A stretch of DNA of 64,000 bases from Anaerolineae bacterium. GTDB lineage: Bacteria; Chloroflexota; Anaerolineae; Anaerolineales; Anaerolineaceae. The notes beneath the pieces are model-generated. The model saw nothing but the letters and a program-made list of their open reading frames with translations. It made no database searches and was not told where the DNA came from. Made by a program: the position numbers and the translations under genes. Below are positions 8,870-16,905 of the stretch, in pieces. Positions within the stretch are counted from its first letter, which is position 1; every line of letters begins with the position of its first letter. The stretch covers positions 1 through 64,000 of the forward strand of contig JABLWW010000002.1 in the NCBI GenBank assembly GCA_013178295.1. The letters are read 5' to 3'.

Positions 8870-9700
8870 TTATTCCAGCGAACGGGCAATGCGAAACCCC
8901 AGAGACGGGGAGACATAATCAGGAATGTTGCCCTCCCGCGCAGCACAGCGTGCCAGCTTACGGGTATAATTCCATGCCCCGCCACGCACAACATAGCGAT
9001 ACTGCTCGCCACGCGCAGGTGGCGGGGGATCGGGATCATAGGGATAGGGCAACAGCGGGCTACTTGTCCACTCCCACACATTTCCGCACATATCCACCGC
9101 ACCCATCGGGCTGACACCAGCAGGGACATACACATCTACCGCCGATGTTCCCTCCAAACCACTTTCCAAGGTATTACAACGCCACGGATCAAAATCTTCT
9201 CCCCACGGGTAAATACGTCCATCCACGCCCCGGCAAGCCTTTTCCCACTCTGCCTCTGTTGGCAAACGATACTCCCGTTTGGTCGCTTTGCTCAACCAGT
9301 TACAATAGGCAACCGCATCATGCATTGACACCCCAACCACAGGATGCCGCTGGGTGCCCTCTGTGTATCGAAAACCAATCCACCCCTTAGGTAGCTTGTA
9401 ATTACTCTGGTAAATAAAAAGATAATACTCTTCATTCGTCACCGGGTATTTCCCAATCTCATAGGCTGGCAAATCCACCCAATGCTGCGGCTGTTCGATG
9501 TTAAACATGCCATCTTCATGCCACTCGCGTGCCCAATCCTCTTTCCAGTACAAGCGCATAATTTGTTCATCACTGGTACCCATAATAAACTCACCCGCAG
9601 GCACAACCACCATTTCAGGAAGCGGCACCTGAGCAGAGCTCTCCATGAGTCTCACAGTTGCTTTTGGTTTCTTTTTCTGAGGCGGGAACGACATTGCCAT
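8870..9700 (-). CDS. SUMF1/formylglycine-generating-enzyme-fold protein
   Basis: This 276-residue protein has a C-type-lectin-like SUMF1 domain over most of its length: VVPAGEFIMGTSD (about 30), PVTNEEYYLF, PVVGVSMHDAVAYCNWLS, RLPTEAEWEKACRG, GNVWEWTSS and RGGAWNY up to LGFRIARS at the end. Real formylglycine-generating enzymes carry a Cys pair around the RGGSF region. Here that region has Trp-Asn-Tyr and only one nearby Cys, so sulfatase activation is unlikely. Other SUMF1-domain proteins bind ligands or act as iron enzymes. AGGAGA lies before the ATG at 9700, and the gene heads the rml operon behind a good promoter. A role in surface glycan metabolism is inference. Confidence 0.8.
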   Translation of the reverse strand: MAMSFPPQKKKPKATVRLMESSAQVPLPEMVVVPAGEFIMGTSDEQIMRLYWKEDWAREWHEDGMFNIEQPQHWVDLPAYEIGKYPVTNEEYYLFIYQSNYKLPKGWIGFRYTEGTQRHPVVGVSMHDAVAYCNWLSKATKREYRLPTEAEWEKACRGVDGRIYPWGEDFDPWRCNTLESGLEGTSAVDVYVPAGVSPMGAVDMCGNVWEWTSSPLLPYPYDPDPPPPARGEQYRYVVRGGAWNYTRKLARCAAREGNIPDYVSPSLGFRIARSLE

Positions 9701-9782
9701 GGACTGTTTCTCCTGGAGTGATTTTTACGGATAACCGCTGATAAATCAGTTATGGATGCTACTGTATTTTAGCATAAGTTAA

Positions 9783-9810
9783 AGTATAGTATTTAACCGC
9801 CATTTTGCAA
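9783..9810 (-). promoter_or_regulatory. sigma-70-type promoter for the SUMF1-rmlCAD operon
   Basis: On the minus strand TTGCAA (9810-9805) and TATACT (9788-9783) are separated by 16 bases. Transcription would start near 9776, about 75 bases before the SUMF1-domain gene. A short dyad, CTGAT-TT-ATCAG, lies just downstream and could be an operator. Confidence 0.55.
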
Positions 9811-9839
9811 CAGATTTTCGAAAAAACCCTGTAGAAATC

Positions 9840-11504
9840 TCAGCTTTTTTTGCGGGCATTCGGCATTGTTAACACCTTACGAATGACACGCTGCCAGGCT
9901 TTTGACCACGACTGACTTTCTCTCAGCATTGCCTTCTGATGCCCTGCTTTTGCCAGCCGCGCCCGCAGTTCCTCATCCTGCACCAGACTCTGCATGTTTG
10001 TGTACCATTCATCTAACGTATACGCGATCAAGCCTCCGCTCCCCCACAACAGATGACTGGCTATCGGTGAAGCCACCCACGGGAGACGTCGTATCCCCGC
10101 TTCCACCAGACGGCGGTCTGAGCGCAGCTGATTAAACGCCGTGTCATACATTGGCACCAAAACCACGTCCATCTGCGCCAAAACACCAGGATAATCATCC
10201 ACATCTGCAGGAGGAAGAAGCGTCTTGCGCGCTTCAGGAACACTATCAAAAAGCTGATAAGCTTCAATATCCCCATAAATCACCAGGCGCGTATGCGGAA
10301 ACTCCCGCAACACACGAATGATTGCCCGCCGTATGGGCGCCACATCCTGCAATTGCCCTCTGAGAAGATTCAAGCCAAGGTTAACCGTCAAGCGGGCAGA
10401 GGGGGGACGTAGCCACAAGTGATTCTGCTGACTCCAGCCTTCCGGCAACACCTCTGTCTGGCAACCCTTGTTGCGAAACACATCTGCCAGCCCTTCCGAA
10501 GCCACACAGACCATATCCGCCAACTGCAAAACAGCCTGATAGGAGCGCACCCGCTCGGTAGTTGTCATGCCCATTTTCTCATGGTCCGGATGTTCTATCG
10601 GGAGCATTTCGAAGTCCATGTCAAAATCCACCACAATAGGAATACCACATGCCGCTGCAGATGCCATGCCTCGCATCAAGTTCTGGTCAATATGTGGATT
10701 GCGGACAATCATCAGATCACACCCCTGATAAGATTGGCTTTTTGCCTCCGTCTCACGGGTCAAATAATACCCAGCATACGAAAGGGCATCCACCAGCGCA
10801 CCCAGACGATATGGCGACTCGTGAGAATCAAACCCCGCCGCAACGATACGCAACTGTTTGGATAGAATGGGAGACTCCACATCTGTCTGTACGTCCGTGT
10901 TTTTAGTTTGCAAATCAAGCTGGAGCAACACATTGGCTAGCAAATTTTGCAATGAGTCCGCCAAATCTGTTTTGCCATCTGCGCGCGCCTGACGGATGTT
11001 AATCTCAATGAGAGCTGGCAACAAAACATCAATTTCGTCCAGATGTTCTGCTACTGCAAGCGCCGGGGATGGGCTTTTGAGATAGGCATCCAGAAGGGAT
11101 CCGGCTTTTATGACTTCCTCTTCCGAAACAGGTGTCGCACGCCCTGTCAGACGCTGGATCAAATGCGCCACAGCCTGAGGATCAGTGGGTGCACCCGCAG
11201 GGGCACTGGTCCCATCTACTTGATCGCCAGCCGCCAACATCTCAATGCGGCGTTGAATGTCTCGGCGCTCCGGGAAAACGCGCGAGGCTTCGCGATACAT
11301 TGCAAGAGCTGCCTGGCGCTCATTGACAACCAGATAAGCATCCCCCAAAACAAGCATGGAATCAACATCTTGAGGATACTCGCTCAGGATACCCGAAAAA
11401 ATCCGCAGAGCCTTATCAATTTGATTCTGCCTTAAATATTGACGCCCCTGTTCTTTCAGACGCTGAAGCCTATCCGTGTCCTGAGGCTGCAAAAGGTCTC
11501 TCAT
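9840..11504 (-). CDS. TPR-containing glycosyltransferase coupled to csrA
   Basis: This 554-residue protein is paralogous to the one at 4351-6000. TPR helices occupy about 10-120, a linker with a second helical section about 120-210, and a GT4-like domain about 225-554 (VVDFDMDFEMLPIEHPDH, VLPEGWSQQNHLW, LVEAGIRRLPWVAS). Its ATG overlaps the csrA TGA by 4 bases, so it belongs to the late flagellar operon flgM-flgN-flgK-flgL-csrA. That linkage makes it a strong candidate for glycosylating the flagellin or hook-associated proteins (inference). About 140 bases separate it from the downstream rml operon. Confidence 0.82.
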   Translation of the reverse strand: MRDLLQPQDTDRLQRLKEQGRQYLRQNQIDKALRIFSGILSEYPQDVDSMLVLGDAYLVVNERQAALAMYREASRVFPERRDIQRRIEMLAAGDQVDGTSAPAGAPTDPQAVAHLIQRLTGRATPVSEEEVIKAGSLLDAYLKSPSPALAVAEHLDEIDVLLPALIEINIRQARADGKTDLADSLQNLLANVLLQLDLQTKNTDVQTDVESPILSKQLRIVAAGFDSHESPYRLGALVDALSYAGYYLTRETEAKSQSYQGCDLMIVRNPHIDQNLMRGMASAAACGIPIVVDFDMDFEMLPIEHPDHEKMGMTTTERVRSYQAVLQLADMVCVASEGLADVFRNKGCQTEVLPEGWSQQNHLWLRPPSARLTVNLGLNLLRGQLQDVAPIRRAIIRVLREFPHTRLVIYGDIEAYQLFDSVPEARKTLLPPADVDDYPGVLAQMDVVLVPMYDTAFNQLRSDRRLVEAGIRRLPWVASPIASHLLWGSGGLIAYTLDEWYTNMQSLVQDEELRARLAKAGHQKAMLRESQSWSKAWQRVIRKVLTMPNARKKS

Positions 11505-11761
11505 TTGTCTTCATCCGGAATAGCCTGCCCCATCAGGAAATCCCTCAAGCCTTTCATCCCAACACCAGAAGCAGAGGTCAACTGTTCAGCAATAATGCTC
11601 TGTTCGCGCACAGCCTCAAACAGCTCGAAGCGCACAATAGGGATATCACGCGGCGCATCAATACCCAACCTGACTTGGTCACGATCAATCGCCAGGATGG
11701 TAACAATGATGTTATCGCCGATGACGAGGCTTTCATCCTGTTTACGGCTTAGGACCAGCAA
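11501..11761 (-). CDS. csrA: carbon storage regulator CsrA
   Basis: CsrA is a small dimeric RNA-binding protein that represses or stabilises mRNAs at GGA-containing hairpins. In flagellated bacteria it typically controls flagellin translation. The 86 residues start MLVLSRKQDESLVIGDNI, the exact family signature, followed by VRLGIDAPRDIPIVR. A C-terminal extension of about 25 residues is poorly conserved. The start codon is TTG at 11761 with GGAGA 7-8 bases upstream. A TATAAT on the minus strand (11786-11781) may give a separate promoter. FliW, the usual CsrA antagonist encoded next to csrA in Gram-positive-type flagellar operons, is absent here. Confidence 0.95.
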   Translation of the reverse strand: MLVLSRKQDESLVIGDNIIVTILAIDRDQVRLGIDAPRDIPIVRFELFEAVREQSIIAEQLTSASGVGMKGLRDFLMGQAIPDEDK

Positions 11762-11780
11762 GCGATTTTCTCCAGATGTA

Positions 11781-11786
11781 ATTATA
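11781..11786 (-). promoter_or_regulatory. possible internal -10 box for csrA
   Basis: TATAAT lies in the 27-base gap between flgL and csrA on the minus strand, about 20 bases before the TTG start. No convincing -35 is seen at 16-18 bases, so this is only a candidate for csrA-specific transcription. Confidence 0.3.
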
Positions 11787-11788
11787 CC

Positions 11789-13471
11789 CTACTGCAATGT
11801 ATCAAAAAGGGATAACGCAGTATTTGTACGCCCTGTTATATTAAGCACAGTTTGATATATCTTTTCTTGATTCAACACTTCGGAGATTGCCTCAGCCATG
11901 TTAACATCTTCGTTCTGCGAAAGCAGAGATTTAATCTCCAAGATGGCTTTATCTGCACGGTCAAAACTATCTGAAAGGTTTTTCATCCTTGCGCCATTAT
12001 CAGACGCGACCGTAGAGACACTGTTCAGCCATGTTTGCTGCGTGCGGTATTCGGTCTCAAGATATGTACGTTCCGGATAAGCCGGTGTTGTGTCGGGCTG
12101 GTCCAGCAAGACGTATTTCAGCCCTCCCATGCCATCCGGCACTAACGCGTGGGGGCGTGTATAATCCTCGGCATTAAGAATATCCCGCATCAGTATCATG
12201 TTATCAAACATGGTAGATATTTTTACTTTCTCACCAGTCACAGGGTCAGCCGGATCCGTAACAATGGTCTTGCCAAACGCTTCTCCTCCATTCACGTTGA
12301 CCACCATGCTCTCGTTAGGGGCAATTTCGCGCAGCATGACATTGTCATCACCTGAATACATCACCCGGTCACGATAGTATGCGGGGTACACATTGGGAAG
12401 TGTGGGATCTATAGAAACATTCACGTTCTTTAGTTTTACAAACGTAGGATCAGGACCCGTTGGCGTTACAATGCGGTTACCCCCAACGACAAAAGTGGGA
12501 AACGGATCTGTGGGGTTTTCCACCGCAACCCGCACACCATACACCATGCGCGCGTTCGGATCCGGCGGAACCGTCGGATCACCCGTACTAAAAACTGGCG
12601 GGGAACCGGGGGTTACCGTAACAGCTACACCGCCAAACGGCGGGGGAGGCGCTGCTGGATCAATGTTCACCCCTTCAACTGTATAAGGCATTGTTGGATT
12701 GCCAAGATCATCCACCTGTATCCGAAAGCCATCAACAGTAATCTCCGGGCTGGAAGGATTCTCTGGATAGATATTTGTGGTGCTGTTGACGCGAAAATAC
12801 GGCGGGCTGCCATCACCAGGGCGGAAGAAAGAAATCTGATTCCCATTCACAGTGATATTCAGCGGTTCGGCAGGGTCTGTGAGAACCTGAATCCCCCCCA
12901 TGCGAATAGTGTTTGCTCCCTCATGGATAACGGGCATATTAGATTTGATATCTTTCACCTTGACGGCATCCACAGCCGCCGGATTGGTATCCAATCCCAA
13001 CTCAATCAGATTGCTCTGCGAGATCAGTGTAAAAGGCTTTGTATCTGTCTTAAGCCCTGAAAAGATATATCGGTCGCGATCCTGAGCGTTCAACACTGAG
13101 AGCGACTGTTCCACCAGCCCCGCCAGTTCATTTCCCATGACACTACGCTCGTCCGGGCCTTGCGTATCATCCAGCCCTTTGATAATAAGCGTCTGCACTT
13201 TTTTCTGGATGGTAACCATTTGTTGCAGCGAAGTATCCGTCATCTCCTGCCAGGTTCTGGTGGATGACATGGTGCTCTGATACACCTCAATATGCGTGAT
13301 GGTCGAACGCAACGCCATATTCTGGGTGGTAACCGCCGGGTTTTCAGAAGCACGGGCATATTTCTTCCCTGTAGCCGCTTTCTGCTGCAATTTATACAGA
13401 CGGTCAAGGCTATCGGCAATATTGGCTATGTTGGTATCCGCCATCAACTGATTGGTTATACGCATCGTCAT
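11789..13471 (-). CDS. flgL: flagellar hook-associated protein 3 (hook-filament junction)
   Basis: FlgL forms the junction between hook and filament. The N-terminus RITNQLMADTNIANIADSLD and the C-terminal helix (LLSQNEDVNMAEAISEVLNQ, then ALSLFDTLQ) are the flagellin-like D0/D1 coiled-coil ends. At 560 residues it is nearly twice the usual size of about 300. The extra part (about 205-375) is a Pro/Val/Gly-rich run of degenerate 30-40-residue beta repeats with cores such as ITVNGNQI, ITVDGFRI, MVYGVRVAV and FVVGGNRI. This would be an outward-facing variable domain. The ATG at 13471 has GAGGTG upstream. It lies between flgK and csrA in the sigma-28-type operon. Confidence 0.92.
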   Translation of the reverse strand: MTMRITNQLMADTNIANIADSLDRLYKLQQKAATGKKYARASENPAVTTQNMALRSTITHIEVYQSTMSSTRTWQEMTDTSLQQMVTIQKKVQTLIIKGLDDTQGPDERSVMGNELAGLVEQSLSVLNAQDRDRYIFSGLKTDTKPFTLISQSNLIELGLDTNPAAVDAVKVKDIKSNMPVIHEGANTIRMGGIQVLTDPAEPLNITVNGNQISFFRPGDGSPPYFRVNSTTNIYPENPSSPEITVDGFRIQVDDLGNPTMPYTVEGVNIDPAAPPPPFGGVAVTVTPGSPPVFSTGDPTVPPDPNARMVYGVRVAVENPTDPFPTFVVGGNRIVTPTGPDPTFVKLKNVNVSIDPTLPNVYPAYYRDRVMYSGDDNVMLREIAPNESMVVNVNGGEAFGKTIVTDPADPVTGEKVKISTMFDNMILMRDILNAEDYTRPHALVPDGMGGLKYVLLDQPDTTPAYPERTYLETEYRTQQTWLNSVSTVASDNGARMKNLSDSFDRADKAILEIKSLLSQNEDVNMAEAISEVLNQEKIYQTVLNITGRTNTALSLFDTLQ

Positions 13472-13493
13472 CTTGCACCTCTAACTACTTCTT

Positions 13494-15176
13494 TCACCTG
13501 CCAACCAGCCCCATATTGTTGATAATGCGGTCAAGCATCTCGTCCACAGTAGTCAGCATACGAATAGAAGCCTGGTAGGAGCGCTGATACTTAACCATGT
13601 TGGCAGCTTCCTCATCCAGCGACACCCCATTAACCGAATCGCGCTGCTGTTTCATCACATCCACCAGGTTCTTATGTTGCACCGAAAGGGTATCTATGCG
13701 GCGAATCGTCAAAGCCAGCTCTGCAACCCGATCCTCATTGTGGTGATTAATGTTGTCGACAATGCCGGTATCCAGATACGGAAATGTGGTAGGGTCGGAA
13801 GGATTATACAGCGCCGGATCATAGCTGGGGTTGGGTGTATAAATCTTTGTATCCGTAGCTGTTTGCAAACCAAAGAGCGCTTCAGCTATGCGCCCATCGC
13901 CGCTCACTTCCGGATCCTGAGCCGCACCCACATCCCGCGCCGTCAATTCCGGGTTCACTCGAATCAAAGTAGCTATCTTGGTCATATCCAGCGGCGGGGT
14001 AACCGGCGGAGGCGGAGGCGGGGCAGCCACATAGGGCGGTGTAGGTAGCCAACCCGACTGTGGCGAAACATCACTGAGGGTGAAAAAATCCCGTCCGATT
14101 GGGTTGTCTGGGGGGTAAGGATAGCCGGGAGGGAAACCCGTACCCGGATAGGTAACGTAGTCCGGCACAGGTGTGGGGTCATCCAAGCCAAAGCCCTGGC
14201 GATGTAATTCGTTGACATTGGTAAAAACTGTTGTCGCCAGCTCATTTAATTTATCTTTTTCGTCCCGGATGATCACATCGCGGATCTCAAACAAGCCAGC
14301 CAGTTCACCGCTGTTAATATACTTTTCCAGATACTCATTATCTTCACTATAACGATAAAGATACTGACCATCTTCCCAGCGAATGTCAATCATATTTTCA
14401 TTGGCACCATTGACAACCGTTTCAAGCTTGTGAACGCTGATCCCCTGCACCAGAACATGTCCGCCAATGGATACCATCACCTGTCCATTATCTTCACGGA
14501 CGATCTTGGCATTTGCCAGTTCAGCAAAGCGGTCAAGATATTCCGCCTGCTCATCCAGAAAATCATTTGGCTGCATACCCTGATTGGCATACCGCCCAAT
14601 TTCCCGGTTCAGACGTGCCACCTGCTCCGCCAGCTGGTTGATTTCCTGCACGTTTTGGATGATCTTCAGGTTTGTGTCTTGTTGTATCTCGTATAAACGC
14701 TCCATACGTCCATTGAACGCCCTTGCCAGCCCACGCCCCTGTTCCAACAAATTGGCACGCAAAGCCGTGCTTTCCGGATCGGTACTGACGGCTTTCCACC
14801 CCGCCCAGAAAGCATCCAGTTTGGCATTGATGCCCTCTGTCCCCGTCTCCATCAGTGCAGATTCGACTTGTTTCAAGAATTCGGTTTCAATATCATAACG
14901 CTTTAAATTCGCCTGTTCCAGACGATAGCGCGAGTCCATATAATCCATACTGTAGCGGCGGATACTCTGCAGAATCACCCCCGTACCCACCTTCCCTGCC
15001 AGGGTAGAAGCCTGCAAACCAGGTGCCCCCTGCGTCGGTCCTGCCCTTAGAACCGCTTCCTGACGATGATAACCAGGGACACTGGCATTCGCTACATTGT
15101 GCTGTATCACCTCAAGTGCCTGCTGATGCGCCAGCACCGCCTGAAGTGCGATTGTTATCCCTGAAAACGAAGGCAT
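13494..15176 (-). CDS. flgK: flagellar hook-associated protein 1
   Basis: FlgK is the first hook-filament junction protein, secreted through the flagellar export gate and assembled at the hook tip. The 560 residues begin with the rod/hook family signature (LQAVLAHQQALEVIQHNVAN, then ASVPGYHRQEA), and the C-terminus (GVSLDEEAANMVKYQRSYQA, then RMLTTVDEMLDRII) is the diagnostic flagellar C-terminal helix. A proline-rich linker (PPYVAAPPPPPPVTPP) interrupts the variable central domain near residue 395. It is followed after 22 bases by flgL and preceded by flgN, the usual chaperone-client order. Confidence 0.96.
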   Translation of the reverse strand: MPSFSGITIALQAVLAHQQALEVIQHNVANASVPGYHRQEAVLRAGPTQGAPGLQASTLAGKVGTGVILQSIRRYSMDYMDSRYRLEQANLKRYDIETEFLKQVESALMETGTEGINAKLDAFWAGWKAVSTDPESTALRANLLEQGRGLARAFNGRMERLYEIQQDTNLKIIQNVQEINQLAEQVARLNREIGRYANQGMQPNDFLDEQAEYLDRFAELANAKIVREDNGQVMVSIGGHVLVQGISVHKLETVVNGANENMIDIRWEDGQYLYRYSEDNEYLEKYINSGELAGLFEIRDVIIRDEKDKLNELATTVFTNVNELHRQGFGLDDPTPVPDYVTYPGTGFPPGYPYPPDNPIGRDFFTLSDVSPQSGWLPTPPYVAAPPPPPPVTPPLDMTKIATLIRVNPELTARDVGAAQDPEVSGDGRIAEALFGLQTATDTKIYTPNPSYDPALYNPSDPTTFPYLDTGIVDNINHHNEDRVAELALTIRRIDTLSVQHKNLVDVMKQQRDSVNGVSLDEEAANMVKYQRSYQASIRMLTTVDEMLDRIINNMGLVGR

Positions 15177-15199
15177 GTCTTACCTCCTGCCTGCACACA

Positions 15200-15724
15200 T
15201 CACGCCAGATGATCCATTCCCCAGCTCGTTGGGGGTTCCACAGTGGGAACATTCACCACCGGGTGGTAATACGTTGGCGTAGAAAAGATACCCATAATGT
15301 AACCCTGAACAGCTTCCAACCGTTGCAAGTTGAGAGTGGCTAACGCGTAGTTACCATTATTTAGTTCACGAATTTCAGACTGTAAAGCCAGAATACCCTG
15401 TTGCAGACGCTGAACTTGTTCGGCATCTACCCCCTCCAACCTGGAAAGCAAATCTGTCAGCGTTACTTCCTTGCTTTCAATACCCAAACCAAGAGCAAGC
15501 TGCCCCATGATCTTGCTGCGGGCATTCTCGCTCTTTTCCATTTCAGCCACCACCGTCTCTTTCTTCTTTGCCAGCGCCATCAGATCATCAGCTTTCCCCT
15601 CAAGCAGCGCCTGCCGTTCCTCTTTCGTCAGGTTATATAAAAACTCACATAAGCGGAAGGAATTCACCATCACCGCTTCCAGTGAATCAAACATATCCAG
15701 AATGTTTTGTTTACTCAAAGGCAT
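15200..15724 (-). CDS. flgN: FlgN-family export chaperone
   Basis: This is a 174-residue, largely helical cytoplasmic protein. It sits between flgM and flgK, where FlgN (YvyG in Bacillus) is encoded. FlgN holds FlgK and FlgL soluble and delivers them to the export apparatus. The helical heptad-like pattern and the block LYNLTKEERQALLEGKADDL, followed by LAKKKETVVAEME, match the family. The start at 15724 (MPLSKQ) is preferred because AAGGAGG lies 5 bases upstream; the open frame extends 12 codons further without a signal. Confidence 0.85.
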   Translation of the reverse strand: MPLSKQNILDMFDSLEAVMVNSFRLCEFLYNLTKEERQALLEGKADDLMALAKKKETVVAEMEKSENARSKIMGQLALGLGIESKEVTLTDLLSRLEGVDAEQVQRLQQGILALQSEIRELNNGNYALATLNLQRLEAVQGYIMGIFSTPTYYHPVVNVPTVEPPTSWGMDHLA

Positions 15725-15796
15725 CGTGCCTCCTTCGCCATAGCAGCTACCTCTCTGCAAAAACGCCGCCTGCGAAGCGTGGCGCCACTCGACAAA

Positions 15797-16087
15797 CTAG
15801 CGCAACCATATCTTGGACGCCAACCTCTTCGCAAGTTCTTCATACTTGATCTGATATTGACCGTTCATGATCAGGGCGCGAATCTCTTCGAGTTGGCTCT
15901 CCCGTATCCCATCAGAACCCCGCAGAGCATCCATCGCCTTTGCCATCAGTTGTGCGCTTTCAGACACCACTGCCTTATCCACACGCTTCTCGGCGCTTTT
16001 GTCCTGCGATGCGCGGACAGAGACACGGTCTTTCTTCGACACCCGATCCAACGGATTGACATTGTTGACGTTGCTATCAATCTTCAT
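15797..16087 (-). CDS. flgM: anti-sigma-28 factor FlgM
   Basis: FlgM binds FliA (sigma-28) until the hook is complete and is then secreted, releasing late gene expression. The 96 residues match the family: a disordered N-terminus (MKIDSNVNNVNPLDRVSKKD), then a helical C-terminus (RESQLEEIRALIMNGQYQIK, YEELAKRLASK) that contacts the sigma factor. GAGGAGG lies upstream of the ATG at 16087. A matching sigma-28 promoter sits 35 bases upstream, so the inhibitor is under control of the factor it inhibits. Confidence 0.94.
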   Translation of the reverse strand: MKIDSNVNNVNPLDRVSKKDRVSVRASQDKSAEKRVDKAVVSESAQLMAKAMDALRGSDGIRESQLEEIRALIMNGQYQIKYEELAKRLASKIWLR

Positions 16088-16121
16088 GCCGATACCTCCT
16101 CATATAACACCTTCTTAAACC

Positions 16122-16148
16122 TTATCGGCTGAAAATCATAGAACTTTA
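16122..16148 (-). promoter_or_regulatory. sigma-28 (FliA) promoter for flgM-flgN-flgK-flgL-csrA
   Basis: On the minus strand TAAA (16148-16145) is followed after exactly 15 bases by GCCGATAA (16129-16122). This is the consensus of flagellar sigma-28 promoters. The TAAA overlaps the stop codon of the upstream hook-basal body gene. Transcription would start near 16115, about 28 bases before the flgM start codon. It separates the middle genes from the late genes of the cluster. Confidence 0.88.
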
Positions 16149-16886
16149 CCCTTGGCGCATGCGAATTGCCTGTGCCATCATCTGGTCCGCCTGCTGCAAA
16201 GCACGCGCTGTTACCTGAAAACTGCGCTGCGCAGTGATAATGCGTGTAAATTCATTGGTCAAATTAACATTTGAAGCTTCAAGGGTGTAGTCAACAATCG
16301 AACCAAAACCTGCCGCCCCAGCTCTGCCCGTTTCCACAGCGCCAGAAGCAGCTGTCTCAAGAAACAGATTATCACCCAGACTCTGTAACCCTGAGGGGTT
16401 CATGAAGCGATACAGACTGATACGCCCGGCGTACTGGCGGTTATCATCCAGGTCATCATAGAACACCTCTCCCTGGTATGTAACTTCAATATTACGGGCT
16501 GCCTGCGGCAAGGTGCCGTCCCATACCAGGGCATTTCCTTCGCTATCCACGATTCTGTCATCGGCATCCACCATGAAATCGCCATCTCGGGTATATGCCT
16601 GCTTTCCATCAGGAGTGGTCACCGCAAAAAACCCCGTCCCCGATATCGCCAGATCCAAAGGGTTCTGAGTGTTCTTGAAAGCGCCCTGTTGTATGCTGAT
16701 CTGACTGGATACCATCTGTGCACCGCTCAACACCGCCTGCGACAGCATCTCCTGAAAGTTCATCCGCTGCGCTTTATAACCATTTGTATTGATATTGGCA
16801 AGGTTATTGGCTGCGCTGTCCAAATCCAGCATATCCGCATACATTCCATTTCGCGATATTCCAAAAATCTGTGCAAACGAACCCAT
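16146..16886 (-). CDS. flagellar hook-basal body protein (FlgF/FlgG family)
   Basis: This axial rod/hook-family protein of 246 residues is exported by the flagellar type III system. The N-terminal helix region carries the rod-protein signature (LDLDSAANNLANINTNGYKA). The middle has QGAFKNTQNPLDLAISGTGF, then YTRDGDFMVDADDRIV, the FlgF/FlgG core. The end (LEASNVNLTNEFTRIITAQR) is the conserved C-terminal helix. The start is the ATG at 16886, with AGGAGG 8 bases upstream; a GTG at 16895 in the same frame is less likely. Together with the next gene it forms a FlgF-FlgG (or Bacillus FlhO-FlhP) type pair. Which of the two is the distal-rod protein cannot be decided by eye. Confidence 0.88.
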   Translation of the reverse strand: MGSFAQIFGISRNGMYADMLDLDSAANNLANINTNGYKAQRMNFQEMLSQAVLSGAQMVSSQISIQQGAFKNTQNPLDLAISGTGFFAVTTPDGKQAYTRDGDFMVDADDRIVDSEGNALVWDGTLPQAARNIEVTYQGEVFYDDLDDNRQYAGRISLYRFMNPSGLQSLGDNLFLETAASGAVETGRAGAAGFGSIVDYTLEASNVNLTNEFTRIITAQRSFQVTARALQQADQMMAQAIRMRQG

Positions 16887-16905
16887 AAACTGCACCTCCT
16901 CTTAA

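Noticed and set aside
8870-9700. Formylglycine-generating enzyme (sulfatase activator)
   Set aside because: The fold is right, but the active-site cysteine pair around the RGGSF region is not present.
12393-12686. Plus-strand frame opposite the FlgL insert
   Set aside because: Low-complexity Gly/Thr/Val product arising as the shadow of the Pro/Val repeats of flgL.
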